Assembly: GCF_024623785.1 (NCBI RefSeq) | Contig: NZ_JANKBZ010000050.1 | Coordinates: 1-59,265, forward strand | DNA from: Archangium lipolyticum | Lineage (GTDB): Bacteria > Myxococcota > Myxococcia > Myxococcales > Myxococcaceae | Direction of reading: 5' to 3' | DNA length: 59,265 nt | In this document: in pieces, positions 55,156-59,265 of the stretch | Layout of the letters: the number at the start of each line of letters is the position of its first letter | Position numbering within the stretch: position 1 is the first letter of the stretch | Notes under the pieces: model-generated | What the model was told of the DNA's origin: nothing | Database searches by the model: none | What the model saw: the letters and a program-made list of their open reading frames with translations, nothing else | Translations under genes and position numbers: made by a program

Positions 55156-55596
55156 CTACGAAATCAACCCCAGCAGGTGGAAGAACACCAACCCGGGGCC
55201 CACGTGTGGCTCATCGGGCAAGTCCGGATCCGGAAACAAGCGACGAGCTTCCTCCGCCACGTCTCCTTCATAGAGCTGTGTTGCCAGGGTCACCCAGTCC
55301 AAACCCGCGACGCTTGGCTTCAACTCAAGTGCTTTGCGCTGCGCCCACGCGAACAGTTCATCTTCCCGTGCATCATCACCTGACGACCACTTGATTCGCC
55401 AGAACTCGTGCCCGGAATCTGGCGCTGGGGAGCCGAGGTTCATGAGTTCAGCGGAAAGGTCGTTGAAGTCTCGGCGTTCCGCCCACGCTTTCGTACAGTA
55501 GAGAGCGACCTTGCATCCTACGCAGTCGTCCCATCTGGCGAAAGCCTCCTCTTCCTCGGGAGTCATCGGTGATCGAGGATCAGGGGGTTCATTCAT
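55156..55596 (-). CDS. small soluble protein coupled to a lipoprotein, putative immunity-type partner
   Basis: The ATG at 55596 overlaps the TGA of the upstream lipoprotein gene (ATGA). The 146-aa product is acidic, has no signal or membrane segment, and includes 'WDDCVGCKVALYC' near its N-terminus and a helical middle ('FAWAQRKALELKPSVAGLDWVTLATQLYEGDVAEEARRLF'). I do not recognise the family. A small acidic cytoplasmic protein coupled behind a lipoprotein matches the two recognisable toxin/immunity pairs in this window, so an immunity-like function is inferred. Base composition is visibly lower in GC than the core genes. Confidence 0.6.
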   Translation of the reverse strand: MNEPPDPRSPMTPEEEEAFARWDDCVGCKVALYCTKAWAERRDFNDLSAELMNLGSPAPDSGHEFWRIKWSSGDDAREDELFAWAQRKALELKPSVAGLDWVTLATQLYEGDVAEEARRLFPDPDLPDEPHVGPGLVFFHLLGLIS

Positions 55597-56300
55597 GGTT
55601 CTTCCTTCACCATACGGTTCTGTTTGGCCCACTCATCGGCTGCTTTGTTGTACATATCCGCCGCCTCGCGTGGATATGTCTGCTCGTTGCAGGTGCGCCG
55701 AGCAAACAAGACGGCAACGCCTACAGCCGCCTCGCGTCGTTCCAAAGCGCGGGAAGATTCGGCCCCCGCCTCCATGATTTTTTTGTGTAGATTGAATGCT
55801 CGACGGATGGCGCAATACTCGAACAAGCGGGCAGCGACACATGCTCGAACGTCCGGATGAAGTCGGGCCATGGCTTCGTGAAGTCGCGCTCCCCAAAGAG
55901 CGTTGTTCATGGTTTCAGCGCAACGGCGCGTGGCCTCTGTGCTCTCATCCTTCGGTGAAGGAAGTCGGACACCCGCGATCATGGCGGGCATCTCGTCGTA
56001 TTTTGGCCGCTTGACCGCTTCCACTTCATCCGCAGCCCAGAGACCCGGCCCTGGCGTTGAAGGAAGAATCCGCCGGTTCGGTGAACGCTCCACCGGTGCG
56101 TCCGGTGGTCGCCAAGGCTGTCCAGGCGCCGATGCGCCAGCGCCTGGCGGGGTGTATCCGGGATGGGGGAATTGGGGGACGGGAGCCGGCGCAGGAGAGG
56201 GAAGCCTGGCGGCCTGATGCAGGTGGGCGGACCCAATGCCGCCGGTGGCGCATCCGGTCAGGAGCAAGGCGAGAACCTGGTGTTTCAGGCCTGGGCGCAT
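55593..56300 (-). CDS. lipoprotein of unknown family, putative toxin-type gene
   Basis: From the ATG at 56300 the product is 235 aa with a lipoprotein signal (KHQVLALLLTGC, Cys16; a perfect L-T-G-C box). A Pro/Gly/Ala-rich linker (about residues 30-75, 'PSPAPAPVPQFPHPG...') precedes a C-terminal helical domain of about 130 residues with four Cys: 'TRRCAETMNNALWGARLHEAMARLHPDVRACVAARLFEYCAIRRAF' and 'LFARRTCNEQTYPREAADMYNKAADEWAKQ'. No catalytic motif is recognised. The head-linker-tail organisation and the coupled downstream partner resemble polymorphic lipoprotein toxins, but toxicity is unproven. Confidence 0.65.
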   Translation of the reverse strand: MRPGLKHQVLALLLTGCATGGIGSAHLHQAARLPSPAPAPVPQFPHPGYTPPGAGASAPGQPWRPPDAPVERSPNRRILPSTPGPGLWAADEVEAVKRPKYDEMPAMIAGVRLPSPKDESTEATRRCAETMNNALWGARLHEAMARLHPDVRACVAARLFEYCAIRRAFNLHKKIMEAGAESSRALERREAAVGVAVLFARRTCNEQTYPREAADMYNKAADEWAKQNRMVKEEP

Positions 56301-56940
56301 GGACACATTCCCGGGGCTTCCCGGTGTACACGAGCCCCGAGAACTCTCCCTGCACCAGATGACCCCTTCGCTCCAGGAGTCACGGGGTTGGTGAGAGGCC
56401 ACCTACTCCCCAAGGGGGAACGAACCCGGCCCTTCCGCAGACGGGAGCCGCCCGAGGTGTACGCCCTGTCTCTTCATGCCACCCGGTGAATTCCTCTTGC
56501 GCCACCTTCCGGAGGAGCCCGCTTGGCGGATGCTGGAGAAGCCGCTCGCGTATGCCCAGTCCCGCTCTCCTCTCCGTCCCGCCACCCAGAAGCCTCGGAC
56601 CGAGCACCCGGCGGGGGACAAGCAGGACCCGCCCCCAGGCTTCTTCCTCATTACCGCCAGGCTCCCACGAAACTTCTCCAAGCCCGCTCTGGGAGTTCCA
56701 GGCGGCGGGTTCGATTCCCGCCGCTTCCACTGTCTTACTCGGTAGTGACAGATGGTTCGAAGCTGGCTCCATCCATGTTGCACGTATGTCGCACGATGGA
56801 GCAGTCAGGGTGGAGGACGATGAGCAGCCGCACGAGGCACAGGGGTCCGCGAGCTCCCGTGATTGACAGGCATATCATGGCTCCCCTGTAATCTCCTGTT
56901 GTGCTCCCGGCGCGCGGGAGCCCTGGTCAGGAGGCTCCAT
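56301..56940. other. intergenic region with tRNA-like fragment
   Basis: These 640 bases separate the divergent lipoprotein and Tox-REase-5 genes. Short frames on both strands near 56700 translate parts of the tRNA-like fragment, a known source of spurious predictions. Apart from that fragment at 56701-56729 I see no gene and no intact tRNA. Promoters for both flanking operons should lie here. Confidence 0.5.
56701..56729 (+). repeat. tRNA-like 3' end fragment (copy 2), putative attachment-site remnant
   Basis: The T arm GCGGG-TTCGATT-CCCGC and acceptor strand CGCTTCC plus A form a tRNA/tmRNA-like 3' end. The partner GGAAGCG and an anticodon arm are absent upstream. Two mismatches separate it from 55056-55084; together they bracket the 55156-56300 gene pair as direct repeats. 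Confidence 0.65.
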
Positions 56941-58392
56941 ATGCCGCGCTCGGGGGCGGTGCTGCTGTTCGTGTTGCTCTCCGGGTGCAGCGCCTCAACG
57001 AGGGTCGTCGTCCGCTTGGACACTGGCCAGGGCGAGCCCATTGTCCACACTCCGCGCCGCGATGTGGGGCCGGTGGCGGTGAGCGAAAAGGAGTTCAAGA
57101 AGGCCGTCGCGCAATATACCCCCGCTGTGCCTTCAGTCGAGTGGCCCCTGGAGCACGCCCGGCAGGTATTCGGACTTCCCGAGCGAAGCGGCTGGTACCG
57201 GTACGAGGGCGGGCGCCAGCGCCTCATGGCCTCGGAGCCGGGGAGCACCAGGAACCTGCGCCTGTTGCCCGAGGACGAGGAGATCGAGCGCCGCTACCTG
57301 CTGTGGTGTGAGCACACGTGGGGTGGCGGAGATTGCCTGCGCCTGCTGGTGGACAGGCCCTTCTTGGATGGGGATGCCAGGTACGCGCTGGCCATGGCGA
57401 TTGCTCACAGCAAGGTACTGGGGGCCATGAAGGAGGAACTGGCCAGTCTGGTGAGTCCCCAGGGAGTGGTGGCCACAGTTGTGGGCGGCCTGACCATGTA
57501 CGCCATCTTGCTCGCGCTGCCCGAGCCGGTGAGCAAGGGCATCGCCGCGCTGATGACGCTGGGGGCCATCGCCTACCTGGGCTGGGACACGGTGTGGCGG
57601 CTGATCGACGGGTGGCTGGTGCTGATGAAGGAAGTGGATCAAGCCACCACTTTCGATGCCATCTCCGCATCCGGAGAGAAGTTCGGGAATGTGATGGGGG
57701 AGAAGGCGGCCCGAGCGTTCGTCATGCTGGCGATGGTGGCGATGGGGAACACGGCTTCGGGGATGGCGGCGACGCTGCCGAAGTTGCCAGGAGCCGGGCA
57801 GGCGGCGGTGGTGGCCGAGACGCAGCTGGGCATCCGCTTCACGTCTCCGGCTCTGGCTCAGGTGGAGTCTGTCGCCCTCAGCGCCGAGGGCGTCACCTTC
57901 GCGCTGGCCCCCAACGCCTTGGCCATGGCAGCGCGGGGTAACGGAGGCAGCAATGCTGGCGCGCAGGTTCAGCCGCCCCGCTCCGGTGGCCCGGGTCAAT
58001 GGGTCCAGACGGACGAGTACATGTCCGAGAGCGCCCGGAACTATCAAGCCCAGGTGACGGGGGCACCCAAGGGCTACGCCTATCGCGTCAAATTGGGTGA
58101 CAAGGAAGTGGATTTCGATGGCTTCGACCAGGGGGTTCTCCTCGAGGCCAAGGGCCCCGGCTACACGCAGTGGATCAATAAGAAGCTGGAATTTTTCGGG
58201 AACTTCCAAGGGCGCGACCAGCTGCTTGATCAGGCGATGCGCCAGTTCAAAGCCGCCAATGGAACACCCATCCGGTGGATCGTCGCTGAAGAGAAACTCG
58301 CGGGTGCACTCAGACTGCTCTTCGAGAAAGAAGGTCTCCCGATTGAGGTCATCCATATTTCTCCGGCTCTACGAGGAGTAGCCGTTCAATGA
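56941..58392 (+). CDS. lipoprotein toxin with C-terminal Tox-REase-5 nuclease domain (SitA-like)
   Basis: The ATG at 56941 has AGGAGG seven bases upstream and starts a lipoprotein signal (GAVLLFVLLSGC, Cys16). The 483-aa protein has a conserved N-terminal region ('EEIERRYLLWCEHTWGGGDCLRLLVD'), a hydrophobic central segment ('VSPQGVVATVVGGLTMYAILLALPEPVSKGIAALMTLGAIAYLGWDTVWRLIDGW'), a Gly/Gln-rich linker, and a C-terminal domain with 'ARNYQAQVTGAPKGYAYRV', 'EVDFDGFDQGVLLEAKG' and 'FQGRDQLLDQAMRQF'. In the last, D...E-A-K is the restriction-endonuclease catalytic core of Tox-REase-5. The layout matches SitA-type toxins exchanged between myxobacterial outer membranes. The immunity gene overlaps its stop. 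Confidence 0.85.
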   Translation: MPRSGAVLLFVLLSGCSASTRVVVRLDTGQGEPIVHTPRRDVGPVAVSEKEFKKAVAQYTPAVPSVEWPLEHARQVFGLPERSGWYRYEGGRQRLMASEPGSTRNLRLLPEDEEIERRYLLWCEHTWGGGDCLRLLVDRPFLDGDARYALAMAIAHSKVLGAMKEELASLVSPQGVVATVVGGLTMYAILLALPEPVSKGIAALMTLGAIAYLGWDTVWRLIDGWLVLMKEVDQATTFDAISASGEKFGNVMGEKAARAFVMLAMVAMGNTASGMAATLPKLPGAGQAAVVAETQLGIRFTSPALAQVESVALSAEGVTFALAPNALAMAARGNGGSNAGAQVQPPRSGGPGQWVQTDEYMSESARNYQAQVTGAPKGYAYRVKLGDKEVDFDGFDQGVLLEAKGPGYTQWINKKLEFFGNFQGRDQLLDQAMRQFKAANGTPIRWIVAEEKLAGALRLLFEKEGLPIEVIHISPALRGVAVQ

Positions 58393-59111
58393 TAGAAACC
58401 TATTACGCGGGCTCCTACTGGCTCGCCCGGTCCGAATCGGTCGAGGTTTGCGCACGACGCGCAGAGCATTTCTTCCACCTCCTGTATCAATGCGATCCGG
58501 CGTGGAAACACTGGTATCAGCCGGATGACTCCTTCGAGGAGGCACGCAAACGCCAGTTCACGCCGAACGCCGCGAGATTCCAGGAGCTGTTCGCACAAGA
58601 GGAGCACCAGCGCGGTGATGGCTTCAGGTTCCGGCTGTGGACGGGCGACAGCCAGGAGGAAACCTCCTCCGCTGGAGCGGCGTGTGGTTCAGCTGAAACC
58701 CTACTTCCATCCAACTGCTTGCTCGAGCCCTTCGATGAAGGTCCTGTCGGGGAGCGGATCCTGACTGCTTCCGTGATGACCGAGGTGTTGCGTGCCATGG
58801 CCCTGGCCTGGGAGCCGGAATGGGGGACCGCTACGTCCAACGCGCACCGTCAGATGGCGGTGAAGGGATTCCCACACCCAGGCACCTTCGTGGGGTGGGT
58901 GATGTACTTCTCGCGGCTGCGAGGCACAGTGCCCCCGCTGCCTGCCCCCGTGCGCATCGAGCCTGTGGAGGACAAGGGCACCCTCGTCATCCTCACTCCC
59001 GAGCGGTTCACCGCCTCCAACCCGGAGCACGTCACGCTGGCCGCTCGCGTCCACGAGTTGCTGGACCGGGCCGGGTTGCTGCGGCCATTGCAGCCCTGGC
59101 CGGCAGGTTGA
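58389..59111 (+). CDS. Imm52-family immunity protein
   Basis: A 240-aa cytoplasmic protein whose ATG overlaps the toxin TGA (ATGA). It begins 'MIETYYAGSYWLARSESVEVCARRAEHFFHLL' and carries 'WYQPDDSFEEA', 'FRLWTGD', 'WEPEWGTATSNAH' and 'GTFVGWVMYFSR', features I associate with the Imm52 family, the usual partner of Tox-REase-5. It should bind and neutralise the nuclease domain. An insertion around residues 88-110 (Ser/Gly/Ala-rich) may be strain-specific. It is convergent with a partial gene at the window edge. Confidence 0.85.
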   Translation: MIETYYAGSYWLARSESVEVCARRAEHFFHLLYQCDPAWKHWYQPDDSFEEARKRQFTPNAARFQELFAQEEHQRGDGFRFRLWTGDSQEETSSAGAACGSAETLLPSNCLLEPFDEGPVGERILTASVMTEVLRAMALAWEPEWGTATSNAHRQMAVKGFPHPGTFVGWVMYFSRLRGTVPPLPAPVRIEPVEDKGTLVILTPERFTASNPEHVTLAARVHELLDRAGLLRPLQPWPAG

Positions 59112-59153
59112 CTGCATGGCCGTAGGTTGCTCCCTGGTACCTGAGCCATCCCC

Positions 59154-59265
59154 TCATATTGGACCGAAAACTTCCCGGAAAACGGGTTGTTCGGCCAGCA
59201 ATTCAACGAATCGAGCCATCAAGGGCAGAAGCGTGTCTTCGGGCATCATGGGAATGGCCTGGTAG
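59154..59265 (-). CDS. C-terminal end of an unidentified gene (partial, runs off the window)
   Basis: On the minus strand, from the window edge, 36 codons read Y-Q-A-I-P-M-M-P-E-D-T-L-L-P-L-M-A-R-F-V then E-L-L-A-E-Q-P-V-F-R-E-V-F-G-P-I and a TGA at 59156-59154. The smooth amphipathic sequence and GC-rich third positions suggest a true C-terminus. Too little is present to name a family. It converges on the Imm52 gene. Confidence 0.5.
   Translation of the reverse strand, partial: YQAIPMMPEDTLLPLMARFVELLAEQPVFREVFGPI

Noticed and set aside
56370-56729. A tmRNA gene ending at 56729.
   Set aside because: The 3' end resembles tmRNA, but no tmRNA-like 5' end or tag reading frame was seen in the expected 350-base span.

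Overview
The window looks like chromosomal DNA from a fruiting myxobacterium, probably of the Cystobacterineae (Archangium/Cystobacter-like). The signs are very high G+C with long shadow ORFs on both strands, several Hanks-type Ser/Thr kinases, DUF2381, DUF5953 and DUF6310 family proteins, ELWxxDGT-repeat lipoproteins, a MYXO-CTERM-like tail, and Tox-REase-5/Imm52 genes. All family calls were made by eye from the translated sequence; no database was searched.

Left part (1-8130) is accessory. It holds two related small secreted proteins flanking an IS630 transposase relic, a lipoprotein with a DUF6310 C-terminus coupled by an ATGA overlap to a DUF5953 protein, a Ser/Thr kinase followed by DUF2381, and two damaged genes (a lipoprotein split between frames and an SMI1/KNR4-like gene frameshifted at a run of seven Cs). 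Next (8268-12152) is a four-gene phosphorelay in which every junction is a 4-nt ATGA overlap: CHASE3 kinase, response regulator, REC-GAF-histidine kinase, response regulator. A GNAT acetyltransferase, a small membrane protein and gyrB follow, then a PEGA-type membrane Ser/Thr kinase, an outer-membrane-like protein coupled to a metallophosphoesterase lipoprotein, and a coiled-coil/AT-hook protein.

22269-24103 is a compact AAA ATPase + HNH nuclease pair of the Septu (PtuA/PtuB)-like kind, a probable anti-phage module. 24236-31071 (minus strand) is a complete TonB transport operon: tonB, exbB, two exbD, a TonB-dependent receptor and a beta-helix lipoprotein. 31370-38313 holds a kinase-ATPase-TPR regulator (PknK-like), a stand-alone truB and a MASE1 sensor kinase; tRNA-Gln(UUG) follows. 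Then come an archaemetzincin-like protein whose catalytic Glu is Gln, a beta-propeller lipoprotein, and an HdrD/EtfD-like membrane Fe-S oxidoreductase.

42842-48250 carries two tandem ELWxxDGT-repeat lipoproteins that share a duplicated 5' end; only the second has HYR domains and a MYXO-CTERM-like tail. 48538-54834 holds a 53-aa acidic protein, a predicted ATPase with altered catalytic motifs, a VWA protein, a DsbD-family protein and a periplasmic redoxin.

The right end (55056-59265) is a second accessory zone, visibly less GC-rich in places. Two near-identical copies of a tRNA-like 3' end, about 1.6 kb apart, flank an unrecognised lipoprotein/small-protein pair with an ATGA overlap. A Tox-REase-5 lipoprotein toxin with its Imm52 immunity gene follows. 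Taken together, the window holds up to four lipoprotein + small partner modules of the toxin/immunity type. This fits the kin-discrimination (SitA/SitI-like) biology of myxobacteria, although function here is inferred.
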